Shown here piece by piece: positions 49,775-58,861 of a stretch of DNA of 64,000 nucleotides. A program made the translations under genes and the position numbers. The notes under the pieces are model-generated. The model was not told the origin of the DNA, did no database searches, and saw nothing but the letters and a program-made list of their open reading frames with translations. The stretch spans positions 27,750 to 91,749 of the forward strand of contig JAEXNT010000036.1 of NCBI GenBank assembly GCA_023439545.1, given 5' to 3'. Within the stretch, counting starts at the first letter, position 1; the number at the start of each line of letters is the position of its first letter. The stretch comes from Bacillota bacterium. Lineage in GTDB: Bacteria > Bacillota > Clostridia > Acetivibrionales > DTU013.

Positions 49775-51892
49775 TTATAAATCCTCCTTCCAGTCTACTT
49801 CGCATACTGCATTCGAATTATTTCCAGCAACCTCTGCATATACGTAGTATGGTTTAATTACACTTTCATCAACCGGCTGGTATCGTATTGAATACTCCTT
49901 AGTTTCTCCGCTCTCTAATACATCCTTCAACTCAATCTCAGACAACCTGACTGCAATCGACCTTAAATACACCTGAATATCTGTTTTGTCTTTCCCCTTG
50001 TTTAATACCCTTAAAATGCATTTCCGGTTTTTATGGTCTATGCACAAAAATGCCTCAATAAAGTCGGAAAAATCTACAATCAATGATTTCCTGTATCCGG
50101 AAAGCGTTGTGATATCATATTCGATACAAAATTCATTCCAGTTCAAAATTACCGTACCTTTTTTTAAAACTGGCAGTTCACTTATACTCAACCTTCCTCT
50201 TGTATCTGTTCTGTAGGTATATTCTTCAGGAATACGCAAAGTTGCTTCTGCTTGTACGGGTTTCCCCCTGTACTGGGTTTTTATTTTGAGGAGGAAGGGT
50301 TTTTCGGTTAAACTCAACCCATTCAACCAACCTCCATTATGGACAATCCAATCTTCGGTGTTCAAGTACGCAGGTCCGTCTACAGAATCATCCAGATGCT
50401 CCAGCTTAAACTGGGGATTGGCACAAAAACCGTTGCTTATCGACCCTTCGATATTCGTCCATGATTTGGAAAAGTTTTGCCCGACGCCGTTGATGAAACT
50501 GACTCCTTCATAAGAACCCGTGCTGGTTTCTTTACCGGCATTGAGTCCTGCAACCCACTGCATATTTTGTCCTGCGAGTACTTCAAATTCCCGGTCTTCA
50601 AACAGATGCGAAAGCAGCATGGATGTCCGCGCTATTCTTCCATACATACCGTTGAACCCATGCCAACTAGGCCCGAAAAACCTGACTTCTCCTTCAAATA
50701 ATCCCAGTGGGTAAATACCGAAGGGTGTCAACAATGAAGTGGGCTTAAGATAGCCGTAAGCATATTGCCTGATAGTATATCTCCAATGAAGCCAATACTC
50801 CGCTTCCGGAAACATAGCCAAGAGATTCATAAATCCATTTAACTCATCTGGAAAAATAGTACCGCAGTTATACCCCCAGCCCACATGCTCCCAGGACTTT
50901 TGATGGATCCCGCTGTTCTCCCATGCATAGAAATTGCCATATATATCGTTTTTACTGCCGGAATAGTCAAGATCCTGATAGTTATCACAGATTTCCGCAG
51001 CATATCGGATTGCTTCAATTTTATACTTAACATCATTTGTGTTTTTGTAAAGCTCAGTTCCTGCCCACACAACAAGTAGTTTATCCCTACATCTGAGGCC
51101 CCTAGGGGGAACCCAGGGACTGTACTTGCCGAAAATTTTTCTTGTTTCTCCAATCTCTTGCAGCAGTTCCTCCCTGGAATACTGTATGTTGTCGTTACAA
51201 TAGTTCCAACCTTTTTTTGCTGCATCTAGATATTTAACATTATCTGTGATTTCATAGGTCCTAGCCAACGCAATTGTTGCCATCATGCCAAGTATCCAGC
51301 TCTTCTTGTCCTGTACGGAGTAGTATTCGTTAACAAAATAGCCCTCATCCCGTTGGCATAAAACCAGATAATCCGCTCCGCGGTGAATATGTTCTTTGAA
51401 TCTCCTTTTTAGTTCATTATCCAAAGAATTGACCGATGCTTCATAATAATCAATCAATCCCAACAATTGCGCTGCATGCCCTTCCACAGCCCTGAGATCA
51501 CTTCCGCAATCCTGCCATCCGTATTTATCCCCTGCTTTTGCGTCAAGCTGTCCAACAGAAGTCTTTATCAACGTTTGTTCAGTAAATAAATCTCTCTTTA
51601 TTCTGAACTTGGAAGATTTCAGATTCATGGGCTGAAGTTCAAGATAAAATTCGCCTTCATTCTTACATTCGCTAAAATCTATTACCCAAAAGTGTATGCC
51701 CCACTTTTCTCCCCAGTAAGACACATCTTTAACGACAAAGCGAGAAGTTTCATTATTATCACTTATAAGGCTTATTTCCCCAACTTTAATAACTTCATCT
51801 CTAAAATTGCTACATCGAATTATACCGATCTTTTTATCTTCAGGCCTATATCCGATTTGTGATACTATGATAGAAAGTAAAGCCTCTTTCAT
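49775..51892 (-). CDS. Cytoplasmic GH9-like glycoside hydrolase with N-terminal Ig-like domain
   Basis: 705 residues from the ATG at 51892 (GAGGG 7 nt upstream). The N-terminus (about 8-100) begins IIVSQIGYRPEDKKIGIIR, the usual opening of the CelD_N/GH9 Ig-like domain. Then comes an (alpha/alpha)6 barrel with AGDKYGWQDCGSDLRAVEGH, which replaces the GH9 motif around the catalytic Asp pair (GGW-DAGD). The C-terminal acid of GH9 could lie in EDWIVHNGGWLNG. Residues 520-700 are beta-rich. No signal peptide is present, unlike nearly all GH9 cellulases, so it works on imported oligosaccharides. Similarity is partial and the activity unproven. Confidence 0.72.
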   Translation of the reverse strand: MKEALLSIIVSQIGYRPEDKKIGIIRCSNFRDEVIKVGEISLISDNNETSRFVVKDVSYWGEKWGIHFWVIDFSECKNEGEFYLELQPMNLKSSKFRIKRDLFTEQTLIKTSVGQLDAKAGDKYGWQDCGSDLRAVEGHAAQLLGLIDYYEASVNSLDNELKRRFKEHIHRGADYLVLCQRDEGYFVNEYYSVQDKKSWILGMMATIALARTYEITDNVKYLDAAKKGWNYCNDNIQYSREELLQEIGETRKIFGKYSPWVPPRGLRCRDKLLVVWAGTELYKNTNDVKYKIEAIRYAAEICDNYQDLDYSGSKNDIYGNFYAWENSGIHQKSWEHVGWGYNCGTIFPDELNGFMNLLAMFPEAEYWLHWRYTIRQYAYGYLKPTSLLTPFGIYPLGLFEGEVRFFGPSWHGFNGMYGRIARTSMLLSHLFEDREFEVLAGQNMQWVAGLNAGKETSTGSYEGVSFINGVGQNFSKSWTNIEGSISNGFCANPQFKLEHLDDSVDGPAYLNTEDWIVHNGGWLNGLSLTEKPFLLKIKTQYRGKPVQAEATLRIPEEYTYRTDTRGRLSISELPVLKKGTVILNWNEFCIEYDITTLSGYRKSLIVDFSDFIEAFLCIDHKNRKCILRVLNKGKDKTDIQVYLRSIAVRLSEIELKDVLESGETKEYSIRYQPVDESVIKPYYVYAEVAGNNSNAVCEVDWKEDL

Positions 51893-51922
51893 CGCCAATC
51901 CCTCTTTAGTCTAAAATTGAGT

Positions 51923-52762
51923 TTATCCTTTTATTCCAGCCATTTTAATGCCTTGAACAATCTTATTCTGTAAAACTATGAATATAATAATAGTTGGAAT
52001 GCATGCAACGACGGCGGCTGCCATAATAAGATGCCAACTCACCACGTATTGTCCCTTGAACTGTACAATTCCCAATTGTATTACCCGCATTAGCGGTGAG
52101 TTTGTTATTAGCAGCGGCCATAAGAAGCGATCCCAGTTACTGATGAAAAAAATGATTGCCAGAGCAGATAAAATAGATTTTGATGTAGGCATAGCTATTC
52201 TGAAAAACACAATAAGCGGACCGCATCCATCAATTGTAGCAGCTTCTTTCAGTTCTTTAGGAAAAGTAAGATAAAACTGCCTCAAGAGGAAAATCCCAAA
52301 AGCATGCGGAATCCAAGGAATAATTAAGCCCAAATATGAATCCAGCCAACCAAGCATCTTGCACAGCATGAAAAGTGGAACCATAATAGAGTAAAATGGT
52401 ATCATCATAGTACTTAGAATGCCAATAAAAACGCCTCCCCTCCCGGGAAACTGCATGGCACCGAGCGCATATCCAGCCATTGAATGAAAAATCAGCGCAA
52501 AGATCGTGACTGAACTGGCAACAATAAATGAGTTCAACATATACCTCGCAAACGGAATATCTGTAAATACCTGAGTAAAATTTTCAAGATGGAATGTACT
52601 TGGGATCAATGCAGGTGGATATTGCAAGACTAGATCACTGGATTTGAAAGAAGCAGATAACATCCAAATAATCGGGAAGAGAAACACAATACTTCCAAAA
52701 ATAAGAACTAATCTGAATAGGCCATTTTTCAACGCTTTATTTGAATTTAGATAATTATTCAT
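51923..52762 (-). CDS. Carbohydrate ABC transporter permease (MalG-type)
   Basis: 279 residues, six TM helices. The EAA loop reads ELKEAATIDGCGPLIVFFRIAMP near residue 190, the site that docks the ATPase. GGAGG lies 6 nt before the ATG. It overlaps the partner permease gene by 8 bp. No ATPase is encoded in this operon; CUT1 importers often share a multipurpose MsmK-type ATPase encoded elsewhere. Confidence 0.95.
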   Translation of the reverse strand: MNNYLNSNKALKNGLFRLVLIFGSIVFLFPIIWMLSASFKSSDLVLQYPPALIPSTFHLENFTQVFTDIPFARYMLNSFIVASSVTIFALIFHSMAGYALGAMQFPGRGGVFIGILSTMMIPFYSIMVPLFMLCKMLGWLDSYLGLIIPWIPHAFGIFLLRQFYLTFPKELKEAATIDGCGPLIVFFRIAMPTSKSILSALAIIFFISNWDRFLWPLLITNSPLMRVIQLGIVQFKGQYVVSWHLIMAAAVVACIPTIIIFIVLQNKIVQGIKMAGIKG

Positions 52763-53645
52763 AGCTTCCTCCTTTAAACAGCTTTAACTGAAAGAGGGAT
52801 ACCAACATAATCACACTGAACAACACTACCGAAGCTGCTGATGCTGCCCCCATTTTCATAAACTTAAATGCCTTCTCGTAAATATAGAAAACTTGCACAT
52901 AAGTTGAATAATCCGGTCCGCCCCGAGTCAGGACATAAACCTGGTCGAAATCCTGAAGCGCTGATATCATGTTGACGATAACAACAAAGATTATTACCGG
53001 CTTCAATAATGGCAGTGTAATATTTAAAAACTTTTGCACAGAATTAGCACCGTCAATAACAGCTGCTTCATAATACTCTTGTGAAATATCACTCAGCCCT
53101 GCGAGATATATAATCATATAATATCCCATCTGCTTCCAAACAGAGACAACGACAACTGAAAGGAGCGCTTGGTCCGCCGAACCAAGCCATGGTTGTGCCG
53201 GAATACCAAAAAAGCCGAGGATATAGTTAAGAACTCCGTACGATGGTTCAAATATAAACTGCCATACAACTGCCGCAACAATAATGGGCATTACGATAGG
53301 GAAAAAATATAGAGTCCTATAAATCTTTATTTCAGGAAGCTTAATATTTGTCATTATCGCCAGAAGTAATGAGCCAATGACTATAGATGGAACATACATG
53401 ACAATATATTTCAAAGTAACTCCAAATGATTTAAACCATGTCGGATCACTGAACATGCTTAAGTAATTTTCAGCGCCAACAAATATCTTTTCCCCGACAC
53501 CAGACCAGGAAAAAAAACTTAAATATATAGTAAATAGCATGGGGCCAATGTAGATTAACAACAGTCCCAAAATATCTGGCGCCAAAAGAATATAAGCTGC
53601 CAATGTCTCTTGCGACTTTACAGTTTTCAATATTCTTCTTTCCAT
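52755..53645 (-). CDS. Carbohydrate ABC transporter permease (MalF-type)
   Basis: 296 residues, six TM helices. The N-terminal pattern LLAPDILGLLLIYIGPMLFT and the EAA loop EYYEAAVIDGANSVQKFLNI are typical of CUT1 inner-membrane proteins. AAAGGGAT precedes the start. It follows the binding-protein gene after a 79-bp gap that contains a strong stem-loop, and it forms the translocation channel with the overlapping MalG-type protein. The imported sugar is probably the substrate of the GH9-like and GH94 enzymes encoded downstream. Confidence 0.95.
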   Translation of the reverse strand: MERRILKTVKSQETLAAYILLAPDILGLLLIYIGPMLFTIYLSFFSWSGVGEKIFVGAENYLSMFSDPTWFKSFGVTLKYIVMYVPSIVIGSLLLAIMTNIKLPEIKIYRTLYFFPIVMPIIVAAVVWQFIFEPSYGVLNYILGFFGIPAQPWLGSADQALLSVVVVSVWKQMGYYMIIYLAGLSDISQEYYEAAVIDGANSVQKFLNITLPLLKPVIIFVVIVNMISALQDFDQVYVLTRGGPDYSTYVQVFYIYEKAFKFMKMGAASAASVVLFSVIMLVSLFQLKLFKGGSYE

Positions 53646-53675
53646 TGATTATAGAATCCCTTTCTAATTATTTAG

Positions 53676-53700
53676 GCAGGAGGGGGAACTCCCCCCCTGC
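53676..53700 (-). promoter_or_regulatory. G+C-rich intercistronic stem-loop after the sugar-binding protein gene
   Basis: GCAGGAGGGGG (53676-53686) pairs with CCCCCCCTGC (53691-53700), loop AACT. No U-tract follows. Such hairpins commonly protect the upstream binding-protein mRNA and reduce read-through into permease genes. Confidence 0.7.
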
Positions 53701-53724
53701 TTAACTCCCAATTTCAATTATTTA

Positions 53725-55089
53725 CTATTTCAGGAGCTTCCTTATTTTGTCTCCAATGGGGCTAGAAAGGTAGTCATTTATTGTTTTCGCAGCTTTATCT
53801 GCAGCTTGTTGAGCGGTAATGTTTCCAAACATTACGCCCTGAATGGCATCAGTGACAGCTGTGACTATCTCTGGTGGATATGCAGGTTCAGGTCTAGTGT
53901 TAGGCCAAATATTTTTAATGAAATATGGGTGTGGGTCCTGTTTATAGTAATCAGTATTGACTGCTGTATCCATTACCGACTTTCTTGGTGACAAGTAAGT
54001 TCCTGGAGGCATCATAAGGTCAAGTGCATTTTGTTTATCCTTTCCGAGTAGCCAGACTGCAAATTCCTTTGCCTCTTTCGGGTTCTTGGTGCTTGCATTT
54101 ACGACACTGAACCATCCGCCATATGCTGCTACAGATTTACCATCCTTTGTTGCAGCAGGAACTGGGCATACACCTATCTCAAAATTAGGATAGTTCTGTT
54201 TGAAGTTATCTACCACCCAATGCCCAAGCATGGCCATACCGGCTTTGCCTTGAGCTACATCGGCATCAAAGGGTGCTCCTCCTTTTGGCGAAGCCAAACC
54301 CTTTTTGACAAGATCTCCCCAGAGTTGAAGCGCTTTCACCCCTTCGGGTTCGTTAATCCTAGCCTTGGTCCAGTCAGCATTTACAACATCACCGCCCGCA
54401 GACCAGAGGTATGAATACCATATGAAATTTTCAAAAACGTCCGGATTAGTCGGCAAAATGATGCCCCATCTGCTGTTTGTTTTCAGTTTTGCTGCAGTTT
54501 CGATCAATTCATCCCAGGTTGCTGGAGGATTCAAACCTTTCTCTTTGAACAACTTTTTATCGTAGATAATGCTTTGTACTCCCATTTCATGAGGAACACC
54601 AAAAATTTTGGATCCTACAGTTACTGACTTTAAAGCATTAGGAGAAAAGTCTGCTCGAAGGTCTTCGGTAAATGCATCATTTAGAGGCATAATAAGATCA
54701 TTAGTGACAAATTTCATGAAATCTCCGGCACTCAGCCAAAAAACATCCGGACCCGTACCAGCCGCAAGACTGGCTGTAAGTTTTTCGCCTAAATACTGAT
54801 CAAAGGGCTGGGTTTCGAAAACAACCTTCGTGGTTGCACTCTGGCTGTTAAACTTATCTACAAGAGACGTTAGCGTTTTTTGTTCGTTTTCATCCTGATA
54901 CTTCCAGAACTTGATTGTAATCTTTTCAGTCGGTGCCTGAGTGTCCTTCTGTGTATTATCTGCTGCCTGTGACTTTTTTGCATCCTTGGTATCATTCTGT
55001 GTCCCGGCATTGCCACAACCAACCATAACAGAAGTTAAAAGAGTAAATGTGATAATAAGACTAATGACTTTAATGAACTTACTTTTCAT
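53725..55089 (-). CDS. Extracellular sugar-binding lipoprotein (SBP family 1)
   Basis: 454 residues, GGGAGG upstream. Signal peptide with lipobox VMVGC (Cys at about 25), then a Lys/Gln/Thr-rich linker to about 55. The mature protein follows the SBP_bac_1 fold: TIKFWKYQDENEQKTLTSLV, LTASLAAGTGPDVFWLSAGD, GVPHEMGVQSIIYDKKLFKE and MAMLGHWVVDNFKQNYPNFE. It should bind an oligosaccharide outside the cell for the MalF/MalG-type permeases. First gene of the 14-kb operon, divergent from the sensor kinase gene across a 243-bp control region. Confidence 0.95.
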   Translation of the reverse strand: MKSKFIKVISLIITFTLLTSVMVGCGNAGTQNDTKDAKKSQAADNTQKDTQAPTEKITIKFWKYQDENEQKTLTSLVDKFNSQSATTKVVFETQPFDQYLGEKLTASLAAGTGPDVFWLSAGDFMKFVTNDLIMPLNDAFTEDLRADFSPNALKSVTVGSKIFGVPHEMGVQSIIYDKKLFKEKGLNPPATWDELIETAAKLKTNSRWGIILPTNPDVFENFIWYSYLWSAGGDVVNADWTKARINEPEGVKALQLWGDLVKKGLASPKGGAPFDADVAQGKAGMAMLGHWVVDNFKQNYPNFEIGVCPVPAATKDGKSVAAYGGWFSVVNASTKNPKEAKEFAVWLLGKDKQNALDLMMPPGTYLSPRKSVMDTAVNTDYYKQDPHPYFIKNIWPNTRPEPAYPPEIVTAVTDAIQGVMFGNITAQQAADKAAKTINDYLSSPIGDKIRKLLK

Positions 55090-55273
55090 TTATTTACCTC
55101 CCTAATAACCTGGTTTTATTTAGACCAAAATTTTCAATGCTGCAGCCTTGTCAAGATTGATTCTGTAATCATTGTAGGATAGGCTGTCACGACAAACAAT
55201 TCTAAATATTCTTCATTTTGTGGATTTTTTTGATATTAAGTTAAAAGTCCACTATTTCTTCAAATTTTCTACC

Positions 55274-55302
55274 TTTTCACTGATATACAAAGTTTATATA
55301 AT
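55274..55302 (+). promoter_or_regulatory. Possible promoter of the YesM/YesN-type two-component genes
   Basis: TTTTCA (55274-55279), a 17-bp spacer and TATAAT (55297-55302). The other half of the 55090-55332 intergene must hold the operon promoter for the minus strand; a TTGACA is present there (rc of 55153-55158) but no good -10 element at standard spacing, consistent with activator dependence. Confidence 0.45.
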
Positions 55303-55332
55303 ATTGATAAAGGAAGGATTTGATGTTTACCG

Positions 55333-57093
55333 ATGGCGTGGCTAAAAAGAATATTCTATATAAAAAGTATTTCAAACAAATTTATCTTCGCATTTGTAAT
55401 CTTCATTACTTTGCCTATGTTGATTAATGGCTTTCTCATGTATACAAAAGCCAGGAGTGTATTGGTAAACAAAATCAACAATTATACACAGAGCACTTTA
55501 TCATTTATAAATACCGATATAGACAACTTGATCAAAGATTGTGAATTGAAATTTGTAGATCTTTATAGCCGTAAAACTATATTCAGCGAACTGGAAAAGC
55601 AAAACCAGAGTGTCCCTACAGACAGGCTTAGAACTGAGGTTATGATAAATGATGAGTTGAGCAAATATCTTGCCAGTAATATCCTATTTGAGTCTGTTTA
55701 TCTCTTTGCAAATAACAATGAAGTATATTCCGTGAATAGAACCGGAGATATCAGCAGCAGCTTCAGAGAAGCCTTTAATAATGATTTGACATTAAAAAAG
55801 GAAATTCTAAGTCTGAAAGGAGAGGGAAAGATTTTCCCTTTTTATGTAGACGGAACCACCTATTTATGTATAGCTAGAGTACTAAAAAATATTTATAGCG
55901 ATTTCTCAAACATAGGAATTGCCGTTGTAACAATAGATTTGAAAAATATTGCAAATGTTTGTTCAGATATTCATGTTCCTAAAAATGTCACTTTGTATAT
56001 TTTGGATTCGAATAATAAAGTTGTTTTCAAAAAAGGAAATTTTGAAGTAACAGATAATTATATTACAATCAATGGCAGTTTAAATAATATTCGGAGCGGA
56101 AAGAGTGGAATTAATATAATCAACATCACCAATACACCATATGCTTTGATATATAATACTGCAGAATACACAAAATGGACATGCATTGAATTTGTTCAAG
56201 AAAGCCAGCTCACCTCCGAAGTATTCGAAATCAAAACTTATTTCATTTTTGTAACCATATTATCAATATTTTTTCTTAGCATCATCATTATAATTGCATC
56301 GTTGTATATAACAAATCCTATCAAACGTCTTGCCCAGGCAATGGATAAGATGAAAAAAGGAAACCTTGAAGTTAACGTCAGTTCCAAATCTCAAGATGAG
56401 GTGGGTACGCTATATGAAAGTTTTAACGAAATGAGGCTCCGAATAAAAACACTGATTGAAGACATCCAAAAAGTGAGCAAAAAGGAAAAGGAAGCAGAAA
56501 TGCAAGCACTCAAGTCCCAATTCAACCCTCATTTTCTATATAATGCCCTAGGAGCTGTGAATTGGATTGCAGTAAGGAATAACCAATTTGAAATCAGCGA
56601 TATGTTGACCAGCCTTTCCGATTTATTAAGATACAGCTTGGATAAGGACAATAAAGAAATTGTGCCGCTTAGGGATGATATACGTTGGTTGAAAAGTTAT
56701 TCTGACTTTCAAAAAATGCGCTTTGATAAGAAGTTTGAAGTCATATTCAACATAGACCCCTTTGTAATGGAGTGCAGGGTTCATAAGCTGCTGATTCAAC
56801 CACTTCTTGAAAACAGCATCATTCACGGGCTTGATGGTATAGAAAGAGATGGGCTGATTGTTATTAATATAACAGGCGAGATGGACAAAGTTCATTTTGA
56901 AATCGTTGACAACGGCAAAGGTATGGATAAAGATACACTAGCCAATATCACAAGCTCCGGCAATAAAGGCCTGGGGATAAAGAATGTTCACGAAAGAATC
57001 AAGCTATATTATGGTGAATCCTACGGTTTGGAAGTTGAAAGCGAATTAGGGCAGGGACTAAAGATCTCTTTCAACATACCTCATATTGAATAA
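55333..57093 (+). CDS. LytS/YesM-type sensor histidine kinase
   Basis: 586 residues: TM1 about 15-38, extracellular Cache-like sensor 40-290, TM2 about 300-325, HAMP 326-378, His_kinase with phospho-acceptor His400 in QFNPHFLYNALGAVNW, and an ATPase domain (VHKLLIQPLLENSIIHG, DNGKGMD, GLGIKNVHERIKLYYG). This class pairs with AraC-type regulators to control sugar import genes. The only in-frame start is ATG 55333, where AGGAAGG sits 15 nt away, too far. The same site is ideally spaced for an out-of-frame ATG at 55323 that opens a 34-codon ORF. Confidence 0.93.
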   Translation: MAWLKRIFYIKSISNKFIFAFVIFITLPMLINGFLMYTKARSVLVNKINNYTQSTLSFINTDIDNLIKDCELKFVDLYSRKTIFSELEKQNQSVPTDRLRTEVMINDELSKYLASNILFESVYLFANNNEVYSVNRTGDISSSFREAFNNDLTLKKEILSLKGEGKIFPFYVDGTTYLCIARVLKNIYSDFSNIGIAVVTIDLKNIANVCSDIHVPKNVTLYILDSNNKVVFKKGNFEVTDNYITINGSLNNIRSGKSGINIINITNTPYALIYNTAEYTKWTCIEFVQESQLTSEVFEIKTYFIFVTILSIFFLSIIIIIASLYITNPIKRLAQAMDKMKKGNLEVNVSSKSQDEVGTLYESFNEMRLRIKTLIEDIQKVSKKEKEAEMQALKSQFNPHFLYNALGAVNWIAVRNNQFEISDMLTSLSDLLRYSLDKDNKEIVPLRDDIRWLKSYSDFQKMRFDKKFEVIFNIDPFVMECRVHKLLIQPLLENSIIHGLDGIERDGLIVINITGEMDKVHFEIVDNGKGMDKDTLANITSSGNKGLGIKNVHERIKLYYGESYGLEVESELGQGLKISFNIPHIE

Positions 57094-57142
57094 TTGAAAT
57101 CTCTGTCTCATATATCGTGAATCATAGGGGGTATCTATAGTT

Positions 57143-58729
57143 ATGTATAAGGTCCTGATAGTAGATGATGAACCAGGAATTCGAAATACATTAAAAAAAC
57201 TAATCAGCTGTTACAATAGCAATTATGAAATTGTAGGAGAAGCAGTAAATGGTATTCAGGGGTTAAGCCTTATCAAGGAAAAAGTACCCGACATTGTTAT
57301 ATTAGACATAAAAATGCCTGAGATGGATGGTATTGCTTTGATGGAGAAGTTGAAAAAACAGCATCTGAATTGTAAAATTATACTGCTTACAGCATATAAC
57401 GACTTTAACTATGCTAGAAGTGCTTTAAAGCTTTCTGCTCTGGATTATCTGCTAAAACCCGTTAATCGTGAAGATTTGAGGAAGGTATTGAATAAGGCTG
57501 TAATGATAATAAAAAAGGAAAAAGAAGGTTTCGAGCGTGAGGCATCGATTAAAAAACTCCTGGATAAAAGCGTAAATGCTTATAGAGACACTATTTTGAA
57601 CCAGCTTATAGATGGAGATAATTACGAAAAAGTAATCAATGATATACCTTCAATTTTTACAGTGAAATACGAATTTTTAGTCATTATGGTTTTCAACGTA
57701 TTTGAAGAGCTGTCGGTTAAAAATATCCATCTCAAGGAATTGAAGCAACTGATTGAAGATGATATGAATCCTAATATCAGAGGGTACTGCTTTTTTGATA
57801 AAGATAAGAAACTAGTATTTTTAGGCTTGATTGATATTGATGAGAAAGATGATCCCAATTCAATTGTTGAAGAGTATGCCGGGCATATACAAAGTGTCTT
57901 TTACTCACTTAAGGGAATAAAAATCCCAATAGGAATTGGAAACATTTACAATTCTCTTTGCAGTATTTTCAAATCATACTCTGAAGCTTGCATTGCTTCA
58001 GAATACAGGTTTGTATTAACAGAAAAAAGAATAATTTCAATTTCCGATTGCAGTTCTTCAAATTTTCACTATAAATATCCAACTAAAATTGAAAACTATA
58101 TACTTAATGCCCTCCTTCTGGGGGACAGCGATTCTATAATAATAAATTTCAACGGCTTTTTTAATGTTGCCACGAATGAACCAATAAACCCTTCGAATCT
58201 TAAGCAAATTTGTATGCAGTTGGGAGTAACTATTCTAAAAAAAATTAAGGAGTTAAATATTTACAATCAGTTAAATATTAATGATGACACATATTTCTAC
58301 GACATGAACAAATATGAAACTGTACATGATTACAGGAACCAGTTAATACAGATAATCTTTCAGATCATCAGTATTCTTAATGAGAACGGAAAATCAAGAA
58401 ATGAATTAAAATTAAGGAAAATGGTAGACAAATATTTAGAAAACAATTATTCGAGAAATATCGGCCTCATAGATGTTGCCAAAGATATTGGTGTAACACC
58501 CAATTATTTCAGCAGTCTATTCAAAAAGGAAATTGGCGAAAACTTCGTGGAATATTTGACACGGTTTAGAATGCAAGTTGCAAAAAAAATCTTAACTCAT
58601 GAAAATGTCAATATTTCTAAGGTTGCTGAAATGGTCGGTTACAGCGATGTTAAATATTTCTTAAGGGTTTTCCGCAAATTAGAAGGTATTACTCCAAAAG
58701 AATACAAGCAGCTTAATTCAGCAATATAA
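57143..58729 (+). CDS. YesN-type response regulator with AraC DNA-binding domain
   Basis: 528 residues: receiver domain 1-125 with acidic pair VDDEPG, phospho-acceptor Asp55 in VILDIKMPEMDG and Lys in LLKPVNREDL; a long middle region (130-420); AraC-type double helix-turn-helix 430-525 (LIDVAKDIGVTPNYFSSLFK, then ISKVAEMVGYSDVKYFLRVF). It should be phosphorylated by the kinase encoded 49 bp upstream and activate the divergent sugar operon. GGGGG lies 10-15 nt before the ATG. Codon use is strongly A/T-biased, unlike nrdJ next door, which supports acquisition of this block. Confidence 0.95.
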   Translation: MYKVLIVDDEPGIRNTLKKLISCYNSNYEIVGEAVNGIQGLSLIKEKVPDIVILDIKMPEMDGIALMEKLKKQHLNCKIILLTAYNDFNYARSALKLSALDYLLKPVNREDLRKVLNKAVMIIKKEKEGFEREASIKKLLDKSVNAYRDTILNQLIDGDNYEKVINDIPSIFTVKYEFLVIMVFNVFEELSVKNIHLKELKQLIEDDMNPNIRGYCFFDKDKKLVFLGLIDIDEKDDPNSIVEEYAGHIQSVFYSLKGIKIPIGIGNIYNSLCSIFKSYSEACIASEYRFVLTEKRIISISDCSSSNFHYKYPTKIENYILNALLLGDSDSIIINFNGFFNVATNEPINPSNLKQICMQLGVTILKKIKELNIYNQLNINDDTYFYDMNKYETVHDYRNQLIQIIFQIISILNENGKSRNELKLRKMVDKYLENNYSRNIGLIDVAKDIGVTPNYFSSLFKKEIGENFVEYLTRFRMQVAKKILTHENVNISKVAEMVGYSDVKYFLRVFRKLEGITPKEYKQLNSAI

Positions 58730-58861
58730 AGAAAGCAATTTTATTTTTTTCCAATATGGCTCTGTATAAGAATTGTTTTCTCAATAGGAAGCAATGGAAA
58801 TTGTTCTCTAATATCAACAACATTATCAGTGGATGTAAAAATAGCCAAGTTGAAAATTTAT

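Noticed and set aside
53725..58729. An ATPase gene for the sugar importer hidden in the operon
   Set aside because: No Walker A/B-containing frame is present; CUT1 importers often use a shared ATPase encoded elsewhere.
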